This document shows positions 1 to 6,964 of a DNA stretch of 29,746 nucleotides, piece by piece; within the stretch, counting starts at the first letter, position 1; every line of letters starts with the position of its first letter. The position numbers were made by a program, and so were the translations under genes. Origin of the DNA: Bacilli bacterium. Its GTDB lineage: Bacteria > Bacillota_I > Bacilli_A > RF39 > UBA660. The stretch covers positions 1 through 29,746 of the forward strand of contig CAAGEE010000019.1 in NCBI GenBank assembly GCA_900768815.1, read 5' to 3'. The notes beneath the pieces were generated by a model. That model was not told the origin of the DNA, made no database searches, and saw only the letters and a program-made list of their open reading frames with translations.

Positions 1-205
1 ACCTCTCATTTATAAACTCTCCTTTAGCATATTATACATATATATAAATACAAAAACAATTAATTTTTTATTAAATTTATTTCATTTACTAATATAATTT
101 CTTATACAAATTACTATTTATCTATTTCCTTATTAAATTATTATAAGTATTTAATATAGCCTTCTTATTAGACTTCTTGCCTCTTGTATTAATTATAACA
201 CAAAA

Positions 206-230
206 ATAAAAAAACGACTATTAAGTCATT
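206..230 (-). terminator. Intrinsic terminator after first XRE gene
   Basis: A 7-bp stem (213-219 with 224-230, one U-G pair on the minus-strand RNA) with a 4-base loop lies directly after the stop codon of the regulator at 232-552. On the minus strand it is followed by a run of T. The plus-strand side also has T-rich sequence, so it may act in both directions. Confidence 0.6.
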
Positions 231-231
231 T

Positions 232-552
232 TTATTTAGTAAGTAATAATTCGTTCTCTTGCCACTTTTTAAAGTAGAAGTTTGCATCTGGCTCATATAT
301 CATTATTGCTAATATTAATACTCTGGTAGAAAACTCATCTCTATCATTTTCTGCCTCTATTCTTCTTAATGATTGTGGTTCTAGTTTTAACAATTCTGCA
401 GCTTGGTCTGGTCCCATATTAGAAAGTTTTCTAGCTATTCTCATATTTTGGCATATATTGTGTTTTAATGATGCTAATAAATTATCAAATTCATCTTGTT
501 GATCATAAGCATTGATTCTTTTTAACTGCTCAAAAAAATCTTTTTTATTCAT
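232..552 (-). CDS. Small XRE-like helix-turn-helix regulator
   Basis: A 106-residue protein with a helical core of the lambda-repressor/XRE type at about residues 32-75 (NMRIARKLSNMG, then DQAAELLKLEPQSLRRIE). This core is the only recognisable part, and there is no added sensor or peptidase domain. The likely role is sequence-specific DNA binding in the cytoplasm. The ATG at 552 is preceded by a GAGGCGG-type ribosome binding site. The gene has its own promoter-like sequence (595-622) and terminator, so it appears monocistronic. The HTH match is weaker than in its neighbour at 682-963. Whether it belongs to the phage or the host cannot be told from the sequence. Confidence 0.6.
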   Translation of the reverse strand: MNKKDFFEQLKRINAYDQQDEFDNLLASLKHNICQNMRIARKLSNMGPDQAAELLKLEPQSLRRIEAENDRDEFSTRVLILAIMIYEPDANFYFKKWQENELLLTK

Positions 553-594
553 TAAATCACCGCCTCTTGCTATAAATATTTTATACTAATTCTA

Positions 595-622
595 ATAATA
601 AATATGTCGCATCTCTCGGCAA
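595..622 (-). promoter_or_regulatory. Putative promoter of first XRE gene
   Basis: On the minus strand TTGCCG (617-622) and TATTAT (595-600) are separated by 16 bases, about 45 bases upstream of the start codon at 552. The -10 matches consensus at five of six positions. Confidence 0.45.
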
Positions 623-649
623 GTGTGCTATACTATAGTCGGTGCTTTC

Positions 650-692
650 AAAAAAAATGGTAAACAAGATTCTATTTTTTCTTATTTACCAT
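650..692 (-). terminator. Strong intrinsic terminator of second XRE gene
   Basis: A 12-bp stem (657-668 with 681-692, one U-G pair on the minus-strand RNA) with a 12-base loop is followed by eight T residues on the minus strand. The upper arm overlaps the last codons of the regulator gene. Confidence 0.75.
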
Positions 693-963
693 CCACACGT
701 TTCTTTGTGACTACAAAACCATGGTCCTTGGTTAATTCAGATGTTGTCCAACCAAAAGCAAGACCAATATCATCTATCGCATCGATAGTTGCACCTATAT
801 TTGCATTCTCAATATCGCTGATTAAAGAAACACTTCGACCTGTTCTATCAGCTAATTCTTCTTGTGACCACTTCTTTTCGTGTCGTAAGTAGGTCACATT
901 AATTGCAAGTATTTGTCTTGTAGTCCAATTTGAGTGGTCTTTCAAAGTTTGATTTTCAGACAT
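682..963 (-). CDS. XRE-family transcriptional regulator
   Basis: A 93-residue single-domain HTH_3/XRE protein. The DNA-binding core spans roughly residues 20-75, with the typical series LRHEKKWSQEELADRTGRS followed by VSLISDIENA. This suggests a repressor or Cro-like regulator. I place the start at the ATG at 963, because a GGAGGT ribosome binding site lies at 971-976. The upstream in-frame ATG at 981 would put that site inside the gene. A 17-bp palindrome (978-994) lies just upstream and may be its own operator. The gene ends in a strong terminator, and it is divergent from the plus-strand gene at 1121. It is either part of a phage switch or a flanking host regulator. Confidence 0.8.
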   Translation of the reverse strand: MSENQTLKDHSNWTTRQILAINVTYLRHEKKWSQEELADRTGRSVSLISDIENANIGATIDAIDDIGLAFGWTTSELTKDHGFVVTKKRVDGK

Positions 964-977
964 ATCTATTGGACCTC

Positions 978-994
978 CCATAATTATATTATGG
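978..994. promoter_or_regulatory. Candidate operator palindrome upstream of XRE gene
   Basis: CCATAAT-TAT-ATTATGG is a perfect 7-bp inverted repeat with a 3-base spacer. It lies directly upstream of the ribosome binding site of the XRE gene and includes TATAAT-like sequence, so bound protein would block transcription or initiation. Autoregulation by the adjacent regulator is an inference. Confidence 0.4.
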
Positions 995-1120
995 AGTTTT
1001 TGCCGAAATATGTCTAACGGATATATACCTTGAACTTTTTTGCGGTTTATCCGGAATTATTCTAAAAATGGTTAGAAAGCACCTATATTTTATGGTGAGT
1101 GGAAAGGAGGTTCAGTTGGT

Positions 1121-1759
1121 TTGGATATTAATTTAATGTTTATCTTTGGTGGAATTATCTTATTATTAGTTATAGTTATTATTACCTTAATTCAAAAAAT
1201 TAAAAGTAAAAATTTAACTATTGAAGTAACAGAAACTGAATTAAAAACAATTTTTGAAAGATATGAATTTTCTAAAAGAGAATTAGATCGCTGCAAAGAG
1301 CAAATAAAAATCTATGAGAAAAAAGACGAAGAAGTCAAAGAAATAACTTTTACAAAAAACAAAAAAATTAAAGTTAACCCTATCTATAAAGGTAAACGAG
1401 CTTTAATTGGAGACTATATCGATTATTCTTCAGAAACAACAAGCAAAATATTAAAAAGCTTCGGCATGACTGTTGATATTGTTCGTTCTAGTGAAGATAT
1501 TATAGACAAAATTAAGCATGGTTATAAATGTGACATAATTTTTACTAATAATATTTACAAAAAAGGTCCTAAAGGTCCTGAAATGTTAAGTAAATTAAGA
1601 GATATAGAAGGTTTTAACATTCCGGTTGTTATACACACTATAAGTGACAATGAAAGATATTACTTTATCGATGTTTGTGGATTCGATGAATATGTTGTCA
1701 AACCACTTAGTCAAGAAAAAATAAAACCAATTTTAGATAAATTTTTGGGTAGTCGCTAG
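1121..1759 (+). CDS. Membrane-anchored protein with degenerate receiver domain
   Basis: The 212-residue protein has one N-terminal membrane helix (about residues 6-25), a charged helical/coiled-coil linker (30-80) and a response-regulator-like alpha/beta domain (92-210). The receiver hallmarks are partly kept: D98 in the acidic region, T173 after the fourth strand and K194 in VVKP. The phospho-acceptor position is Asn (N143 in IIFTNN) instead of Asp, so ordinary phosphorylation is unlikely. I take the TTG at 1121 as start because an AAAGGAGG site lies at 1103-1110. The first in-frame ATG (1136) would shorten the membrane helix. It is the only confident plus-strand gene and it converges on the endolysin. 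The function is unknown. It may be host flank or phage cargo. Confidence 0.7.
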   Translation: MDINLMFIFGGIILLLVIVIITLIQKIKSKNLTIEVTETELKTIFERYEFSKRELDRCKEQIKIYEKKDEEVKEITFTKNKKIKVNPIYKGKRALIGDYIDYSSETTSKILKSFGMTVDIVRSSEDIIDKIKHGYKCDIIFTNNIYKKGPKGPEMLSKLRDIEGFNIPVVIHTISDNERYYFIDVCGFDEYVVKPLSQEKIKPILDKFLGSR

Positions 1760-1780
1760 TACAGGACTACTTTTATTTTT
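1749..1780 (+). terminator. Intrinsic terminator of receiver-like gene
   Basis: GTAGTC (1749-1754) pairs with GACTAC (1765-1770) across a 10-base loop and is followed by TTTTATTTTT. The stem starts within the end of the coding region. Confidence 0.5.
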
Positions 1781-1782
1781 GC

Positions 1783-1815
1783 AAAAAAAAAGAGGACCAA
1801 CATTGCTGTTGATCC
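1783..1815 (-). terminator. Terminator of the late (lysis) operon
   Basis: On the minus strand a 9-bp stem (1807-1815 with 1794-1802, one U-G pair) and a TTGC/GCAA tetraloop are followed, two bases on, by nine T residues. It lies 8 bases after the endolysin stop codon and would end the leftward late transcript. Confidence 0.8.
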
Positions 1816-1822
1816 GTTTTTC

Positions 1823-2815
1823 TTATGGAATTATAATTCTTTGTCCTACACTTATTACATTTGGATTTGCTATATTATTTGCCTTTGCTATTTCTTGATA
1901 TCTATTTCCATTACCATAAAACTTTCTAGCAATACCCCATAATGTATCTCCTTTTTGTATTGTGTAGTATCTTTTATTACTTGGTTGATTTGATACACCA
2001 AGTTTTTGGTTTACAATTGCTTGAATTGTATTGTAATCATATCCTGCATTAGTAAGCCTATTCTTTCTATCCTCTCCGTTGCCCCAAGTTCCAGCTATAA
2101 CCTCGTTAGCTATTTCTTCATTTGATTTTCTTGATGGTTGCTGTGTTGGTTGTTCCTCTCCTTTAGAATATCCATTTAAACCTGCATTTTTAATAATTGA
2201 TGGATAATCCTTATATGAGTAATTCTGATCGCAAGTAACACCTGCAACTTTATTTGTTCTAATACGATTTGTTTCTCCACCGAATTGCCACATTCCACCT
2301 GCTGGAGTTACTGGTTTATTTGTTCCCCAATTCGCTATCCACTTATCATATCTTTCTACTGCTCCCTGATTAATATAATTACTAAACCAATTACTATTTG
2401 CATAGATTCCTACATAGTAACCTTTTGGCTCTAAATATTCACAAAAACCTTTGATTGCTTCTGTGATAGCATTTCTTCCTGATGGTCGTTGCCAATGACT
2501 ATCCTCTACATCAATATAAATCGGATATTCAAATTGTTTTCCCTTTAAGCAATTATTATACATATATTCTGCTTCTGATTTTCCCTTATCATATGAATTA
2601 GCACAACTGTACCAATAGGCTCCAACACCTATTCCTAATAACTTACATTGATTATAAAACTTTTCGAACTGACTATCCTTGTTTTTAGATACTCCAGTTC
2701 CATATCCAGTGAAACCTGCTCTTAATATAGCAAATCTTACGCCCTCATTTTTCGCATTAGCAAGATTCATTCCTGCTTGATAACTACTTATATCAATTCC
2801 AAACACTTTATCCAT
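1823..2815 (-). CDS. Endolysin: GH25 muramidase with CPL-7 and LysM wall-binding domains
   Basis: A 330-residue lysozyme that cleaves the MurNAc-GlcNAc bond of peptidoglycan at the end of infection. The GH25 domain spans about residues 1-205, with D8 in GIDIS, the D102-V-E104 pair and D196 matching the conserved acidic positions of the family. A linker rich in Q, P and S follows, then a CPL-7-like (CW_7) repeat at about 231-273 (SNEEIANEVIAGTWGNG) and a C-terminal LysM at 283-330 (YTIQKGDTLWGIA ... NVISVGQRIIIP). There is no signal peptide, so export needs a holin. Two holin-like genes are immediately upstream. The start codon overlaps the stop of the holin gene (TAATG). The two wall-binding modules together are a less common arrangement. 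Confidence 0.95.
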   Translation of the reverse strand: MDKVFGIDISSYQAGMNLANAKNEGVRFAILRAGFTGYGTGVSKNKDSQFEKFYNQCKLLGIGVGAYWYSCANSYDKGKSEAEYMYNNCLKGKQFEYPIYIDVEDSHWQRPSGRNAITEAIKGFCEYLEPKGYYVGIYANSNWFSNYINQGAVERYDKWIANWGTNKPVTPAGGMWQFGGETNRIRTNKVAGVTCDQNYSYKDYPSIIKNAGLNGYSKGEEQPTQQPSRKSNEEIANEVIAGTWGNGEDRKNRLTNAGYDYNTIQAIVNQKLGVSNQPSNKRYYTIQKGDTLWGIARKFYGNGNRYQEIAKANNIANPNVISVGQRIIIP

Positions 2816-3009
2816 TATTCTCCATCTCCATTCTCTTTCTTGTCTTTATTGAAAAAATAAGTAGCTATCATACCTAGAATAAGCATAAAATTATCTGTGC
2901 TTATTTTTTCAGTTATAGACAAATAAAAAAACGCCCCAAATGTTAGTAGCGTTATAATTGATTTCACTTTTAATAGTGAAACTACTGCACTAATTGTTTT
3001 ATCTTTCAT
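2815..3009 (-). CDS. Putative holin, two membrane segments
   Basis: A 64-residue protein with two hydrophobic segments at about 17-32 and 41-53 and a charged C-terminus (NKDKKENGDGE). This is the usual form of small class II holins, which form lesions in the inner membrane that let the endolysin out. The start at 3009 follows an AAAGGA site. The longer in-frame reading from 3042 would lack one. It overlaps the end of the gene before it by 11 bases and the endolysin start by TAATG. The holin call rests on size, topology and position, not on a specific family motif. Confidence 0.65.
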   Translation of the reverse strand: MKDKTISAVVSLLKVKSIITLLTFGAFFYLSITEKISTDNFMLILGMIATYFFNKDKKENGDGE

Positions 3010-3304
3010 TATTTTTTTCCTTTCCTTCGCTTGGTAAATCATATAATTTGTTTACCATAGCAGTTACAAGACCATTACCTTTTAACATATGGTAACTCTC
3101 ATACATATCTTTTATATTTTCTTTCATATAGCTAGGGCAATACCCTAGTTTCATTTGAATATCATATATTCTTACTATCTCACTACGGAGTAATGCCTGC
3201 ATTCCATTTTTAAGTCCTAGGTATTGTCTGAATACATAAACAGTACCACTTGTAAGAATAGTAAATAATAACTCTATCCAATATTTAACAATAAACTCTA
3301 TCAT
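2999..3304 (-). CDS. Phage membrane protein, holin-like or holin regulator
   Basis: A 101-residue protein with one N-terminal membrane helix (about 8-26) and a helical soluble part containing GMQALLRSEIVRIYD and a YHMLKGNGLVTAMV stretch. Proteins of this form sit before the lysin in many Clostridium and Enterococcus phages and are annotated as holin or as phage membrane proteins. I infer a lysis role from that position. The start at 3304 follows a strong GGAGGAAAC site. With one membrane helix and a long cytoplasmic tail it could be an antiholin or spanin-like partner of the two-helix protein encoded next. Confidence 0.6.
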   Translation of the reverse strand: MIEFIVKYWIELLFTILTSGTVYVFRQYLGLKNGMQALLRSEIVRIYDIQMKLGYCPSYMKENIKDMYESYHMLKGNGLVTAMVNKLYDLPSEGKEKNNER

Positions 3305-3312
3305 GTTTCCTC

Positions 3313-3732
3313 CTATGAAATTCTTTTCCAAATAAACACAGCCAAATAAGGTGGCATATTGTTGTGTGCTTGATTCCCACCAGCATTAAAGGTTGATCCG
3401 ATTGAATTATTACTTGTACCTAAAAATTCGGCACCTATTGCAGAACCGGAAGCAGCTATATTTGATGTTGCTCCTCTGCTTCTTTGAGCATGACTATGGG
3501 ATGGCATTTCATTTATAGTTAATTGATGAATTGCCTCTCCACCAGTTGTTCCATTTTTATATCTGGAACCACAGCCTAATAAAAAAACATCTTCTATTTG
3601 TTCCCAAGTTCCACCAAAGATTTTAGCAGGATCTACTTGCATTACGCTCATATATATTGATCCTATTGGATAATAAGGACTCGGATATATTTGATTACCT
3701 TCCTCATCTTTTAATGTTATTGCTTTTTTCAT
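3313..3732 (-). CDS. Collar-domain tail-tip protein, copy 4
   Basis: A 139-residue protein, the last of four tandem paralogs. It has a conserved head (LKDEEGNQIYP, then PIGSIYMSV, IFGGTWEQI, FLLG), a short variable glycine/serine-rich middle and a conserved tail ending NMPPYLAVFIWKRIS. This matches the phage tail collar / baseplate Gp10 C-terminal type of fold, which forms trimeric receptor-binding tips. It has an EMPSHSH element, but fewer HxH motifs than its sisters (an HNN replaces HNH). I start it at 3732, where GGAAAGGA precedes ATG and the start overlaps the previous stop (TAATG). It is the most C-poor and shortest copy. Confidence 0.8.
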   Translation of the reverse strand: MKKAITLKDEEGNQIYPSPYYPIGSIYMSVMQVDPAKIFGGTWEQIEDVFLLGCGSRYKNGTTGGEAIHQLTINEMPSHSHAQRSRGATSNIAASGSAIGAEFLGTSNNSIGSTFNAGGNQAHNNMPPYLAVFIWKRIS

Positions 3733-4211
3733 TATGAAATCCTTTCCCAAATATAAACTGTAATATACGGTTGTAAATTACCACTATTTCCTGTTCCTGA
3801 ATTATTAATTGTGTGACTATGATCTCCTGCATATCCCATACCTCTTAACAAGTAGCCATTCTGGTTATCATTCGCTGCATATGTACTTGAATTAGCCTGC
3901 CATTGCCATCTACCAACTGCTATTGTTTCGCCACAGTCTGTTTTATGTATATGACTCCCAGAAGAATTCATCGTATGATTATGTGATTGTAGATATTTAC
4001 TTCCACCTTCTTTTTTTGTTTCTTTGAATTCATTTTGATTTTCATCAATGCCAACCAAAGTACGTCCTTTAGCAAACCTTTCCCAAGTACCACCAAAATA
4101 AACTGATGGATTGATATTATTTACTGAAATGTAAATACTACCAATAGGAAAATATGGACAAGGATATATGTTATTTCCTTCATTATCTTTTAGTTTTATC
4201 GCTTTTTTCAT
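3732..4211 (-). CDS. Collar-domain tail-tip protein, copy 3
   Basis: A 159-residue paralog of its three neighbours. The head (MKKAIKLKDNEGNNIYP, PIGSIYISV, YFGGTWERF) and the tail (NLQPYITVYIWERIS) are shared. The middle (about residues 65-140) is unlike the other copies, with HNHT and HIHK elements and the stretch WQWQANSSTYAAND. The conserved FLLG and the GG after it are altered (TLVGID), so this is the most divergent copy. The start at 4211 comes two bases after the stop of copy 2 and has only a weak ribosome binding site, so expression probably depends on coupled translation. I infer a role in host surface recognition. Confidence 0.78.
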   Translation of the reverse strand: MKKAIKLKDNEGNNIYPCPYFPIGSIYISVNNINPSVYFGGTWERFAKGRTLVGIDENQNEFKETKKEGGSKYLQSHNHTMNSSGSHIHKTDCGETIAVGRWQWQANSSTYAANDNQNGYLLRGMGYAGDHSHTINNSGTGNSGNLQPYITVYIWERIS

Positions 4212-4212
4212 A

Positions 4213-4689
4213 TCATGACACCCGATACCAGATATAGACAACAAAATATGGTGGCATATTTGATGTTTCTCCTGTTAGACCATGATTATGTCCTTGATTA
4301 CCACCAGTATTGCCTATCGAAAATGGACTATAACTTTCATTATAAAAAACATAGCCACCACTTCCTGCTGCAACACCAGAAGTATCATTATATGGAGTAC
4401 CATATGGAACATTTTTATTTAAGGGATGACTATGACTTGGCATTTCATTTATTGACAATGTATGATTTTTAGTTTGGTGTTTATGCGTTAATGAACCTCC
4501 TGTTTCTTTAACTTTATAATTATCATCAGCTCCGAGTAAAAATCTTCCCTTTATTTGTTCCCATTTGCCTCCAAAAATAGTTGATGGATTTCTATCATTA
4601 ATACTAATAAAAACTGAACCAACTGGAAATGGGTTCGGAAAAACATTGTTATTATCTTTATCTTTCATTTGGATTCCTATATTTTTCAA
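4213..4689 (-). CDS. Collar-domain tail-tip protein, copy 2
   Basis: A 158-residue paralog with the shared head (IGIQMKDKDNNNVFP, PVGSVFISI, IFGGKWEQI, FLLG) and tail (NMPPYFVVYIWYRVS), plus INEMPSHSHP and HNHG elements. I take the TTG at 4689 as start: GGAGGCG lies 6 bases upstream, the N-terminus then aligns with copy 1 (MKNIGIQ against MKKIGIQ), and TTG overlaps the stop of copy 1 in TTGA. The ATG at 4704 would leave no ribosome binding site. The HxH pairs resemble the metal-binding motifs known from long tail fibre tips. The middle segment is the variable part. Confidence 0.8.
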   Translation of the reverse strand: MKNIGIQMKDKDNNNVFPNPFPVGSVFISINDRNPSTIFGGKWEQIKGRFLLGADDNYKVKETGGSLTHKHQTKNHTLSINEMPSHSHPLNKNVPYGTPYNDTSGVAAGSGGYVFYNESYSPFSIGNTGGNQGHNHGLTGETSNMPPYFVVYIWYRVS

Positions 4690-5213
4690 GATACTCGCCT
4701 CCAAACATATACGGTTAGATAAGGTGGCATATTGCTTGAACTTCCTGTGTTTCCATGATTATGTGCTTGACTTCCACCTGTTGCAGCAACCCAAACACCA
4801 CCATGATCGTGACTTCCATCTGTTTGTCCTGCTAAATCTTGACCCCATCTTGAATTAGCAACTGGTATTTGTCCACCATTTCCAGAATTGGCACCGCCAC
4901 CAAACCAAAAGATATGGTTATGTCCTCCACCATTATTTAAACCAGCACTATGACTATGACTCGGAATTTGATTTACATTAAGAGTGCAATTGCCTGTTGA
5001 GTGTAAATGATTAGCAGAGCCACCTGTTGTTCCTGGTTTATAACTATCTCCCGCACAAAGTAAAAATTTATCTTTTATTTGTGTCCACGTTCCTCCAAAG
5101 ATTTGAGATGGATTTCTACTATCTACACTCATATAAATTGCTCCAACTGGAAATGGATTTGGATATACCTCATTATTATTTTTGTCTTTCATCTGTATTC
5201 CTATTTTTTTCAT
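4686..5213 (-). CDS. Collar-domain tail-tip protein, copy 1
   Basis: A 175-residue protein, the first and longest of four tandem collar-domain paralogs. It has the head motifs PVGAIYMSV, IFGGTWTQI and FLLC, then NQIPSHSH, and a glycine-rich variable middle with HNHI, HDHG and HNHG pairs, ending in NMPPYLTVYVWRRVS. Such domains form the distal receptor-binding tip of tail fibres or baseplates. The HxH pairs suggest bound metal, as in the T4 long tail fibre tip (family knowledge, not shown here). The start at 5213 overlaps the stop of the upstream fibre gene (TAATG) and follows GGAGTGGG. Confidence 0.82.
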   Translation of the reverse strand: MKKIGIQMKDKNNNEVYPNPFPVGAIYMSVDSRNPSQIFGGTWTQIKDKFLLCAGDSYKPGTTGGSANHLHSTGNCTLNVNQIPSHSHSAGLNNGGGHNHIFWFGGGANSGNGGQIPVANSRWGQDLAGQTDGSHDHGGVWVAATGGSQAHNHGNTGSSSNMPPYLTVYVWRRVS

Positions 5214-6964
5214 TATTCCCACTCCGCTATCACATCATAATCGAGTACAACATTTCCACTTTTTAAATAAATGTTTCCTCTCATTGCAAGTGAATATTCT
5301 TCATTATCATTTATGCACCCAATCCCAACATTCTTTTTAGTTGCATTTATAAATTCTATCGGTATTCCTTGAGCGACAAAATATGGAAGAACCACTGTTT
5401 CTAATTTGTCTACCACCTCAATTTCAAAATTGAAGGACTTTTCGTTATCCAAATCAATTGCTTGTTGAGTACAAGTATAACTATCTTTAGAAATACTAAA
5501 TTTTAGTAATTGCCATTCTTTCCAAGTTGAAGAAGAAGATTCTTTATATCTATAACGAACACTTCTAATTGTATTTTTATCTTTAGTACCACAAGTTATT
5601 AAGGAAAAAATACCACTCACATTTATTCGAGTAGTATTTTCAAATTCATTTATTCTTCGTATTGATACTGATTGAACTGGTGACTCATAATCTATTACAT
5701 AAATAACTTTAGTCTTTGTTGTAATATTTCCTCTACTATCTATGGCTGATACATTTATATTTATCGCGCCATTTATACTAGGTACTCCTAGTTCAAGTGA
5801 TACATCATTTTCTGAATAAGCAACAGTACCCGTTAAGTTAGATGCTTCAATTCTATATGAAACTGGTGTTGCATAGTTTTTTGTCTGCATTTTATTTGAT
5901 GAAGAAATTGTTACATTGAGTTTACTTTTGTTCTTTACGATACACAATTTATCCCCAGTTATCGCTATAATTTTATTATTCCCATCGTAGTATTCAAAAT
6001 CACTAAACTCTGGATTGCTATTTATTATCGAGTATTTTATATCTTTGTAGTGAGTATATTTTTCTTCGCCATTTTCATTTAAAGTACAAGCTACAACTCT
6101 TATAGTAAAACTTTGACTTGTAGTATAATATTGCATCAAACTTGCTATTTCATTTACACTAAATGTCACACTAGTTCCATCTTTTGTATACCTAGTAGCA
6201 TCAGCACATTCTAATCGGATCTTACATTTTGCTCCACTTGGATTGTTGGCTGTTACAATTAATTCTGAACCATTACTGACATTTGATGTTTCTGTAGTTA
6301 TTTGATTGATTTGATATGTGGCTTGATAATATGTTCCACTATCAGTTGTAAGACCACTATCTCGCCTCTTTACTCTTAACTTAAAGTTATAACCTGTTCC
6401 TGGTGAGAGACCACTTATCGTAAAACTACCGCTAGCAGAATTAACATCATTACTTGCCGTTGCCCAATTACCACCATTATTTGTACTATATTGAATTGTG
6501 CTACAGGTATGTGCTGCACTCCAACTAACTGATACTTGAGTTAGTCCATTAAATCCTGTTTTTTTAGATACTGTAAAATTATTTATTGATGTGTATGCTG
6601 GAGCAACATATAAACCATAAGTTCCTGATGTATAGTTACACCAACTTGTATTTTGAGTATCCTTACAAGTAAAGTAACAAGCCGTAGAGCCACTTGTTTT
6701 ATTTGAAACTGTATACCAACCAGTTGTTCCCTCAAAAGCCCAACCTTTACTTGAAGATTTACAATTATAATTAAATACATGGCCTCCGTTTAAATAAATA
6801 TTAAAGGCAACATTGTTGTAATACCAACCACCACTGCTCCCCAAATAAACTTTCCAATAAAAACGATACTGCATATCAGCGCCTGATCTTCTTGATTCGT
6901 ATTGAAAAATTACATTAATATAAGGTGAACTATTATATACTCTACCATTATGTAATGTTTCCAT
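5213..6964 (-). CDS. DUF859-type minor structural protein with fibronectin III domain
   Basis: A 583-residue tail adhesin or fibre. The N-terminal third is a beta-rich region with many Y, W, S and G residues. A fibronectin type III domain at about 131-217 shows the ISGLSPGTGYNFKLRV signature. The rest resembles the siphovirus DUF859 family, ending with FINATKKNVGIGC and a short LAMRGNIYLKSG element like those that precede trimerising tips. It lies between the tail hub protein and four tip paralogs, so it probably forms the shaft or collar that carries them. The start overlaps the stop of the Tal gene (TAATG) with a GGAGGCG site. A fold prediction would be needed to assign the domains after residue 220. 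Confidence 0.8.
   Translation of the reverse strand: METLHNGRVYNSSPYINVIFQYESRRSGADMQYRFYWKVYLGSSGGWYYNNVAFNIYLNGGHVFNYNCKSSSKGWAFEGTTGWYTVSNKTSGSTACYFTCKDTQNTSWCNYTSGTYGLYVAPAYTSINNFTVSKKTGFNGLTQVSVSWSAAHTCSTIQYSTNNGGNWATASNDVNSASGSFTISGLSPGTGYNFKLRVKRRDSGLTTDSGTYYQATYQINQITTETSNVSNGSELIVTANNPSGAKCKIRLECADATRYTKDGTSVTFSVNEIASLMQYYTTSQSFTIRVVACTLNENGEEKYTHYKDIKYSIINSNPEFSDFEYYDGNNKIIAITGDKLCIVKNKSKLNVTISSSNKMQTKNYATPVSYRIEASNLTGTVAYSENDVSLELGVPSINGAININVSAIDSRGNITTKTKVIYVIDYESPVQSVSIRRINEFENTTRINVSGIFSLITCGTKDKNTIRSVRYRYKESSSSTWKEWQLLKFSISKDSYTCTQQAIDLDNEKSFNFEIEVVDKLETVVLPYFVAQGIPIEFINATKKNVGIGCINDNEEYSLAMRGNIYLKSGNVVLDYDVIAEWE

Noticed and set aside
1..205. Attachment site or tRNA at the left edge
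   Set aside because: Only AT-rich sequence with no cloverleaf, no integrase and no matching repeat elsewhere in the window.
623..892. Plus-strand frame of 89 codons over the XRE gene
   Set aside because: It is antisense to a clear HTH gene with good signals, and its own sequence shows no domain.
3313..5213. Diversity-generating retroelement target
   Set aside because: The tip genes are variable, but I see no reverse transcriptase or template repeat in the window, and the C-terminal variable region expected of such targets is instead conserved.
4215..5266. Plus-strand reading frames across the tip genes (4215-4472, 4565-4858, 5027-5266)
   Set aside because: They mirror the minus-strand coding of the collar proteins, are rich in H, Y and L, and lack ribosome binding sites.
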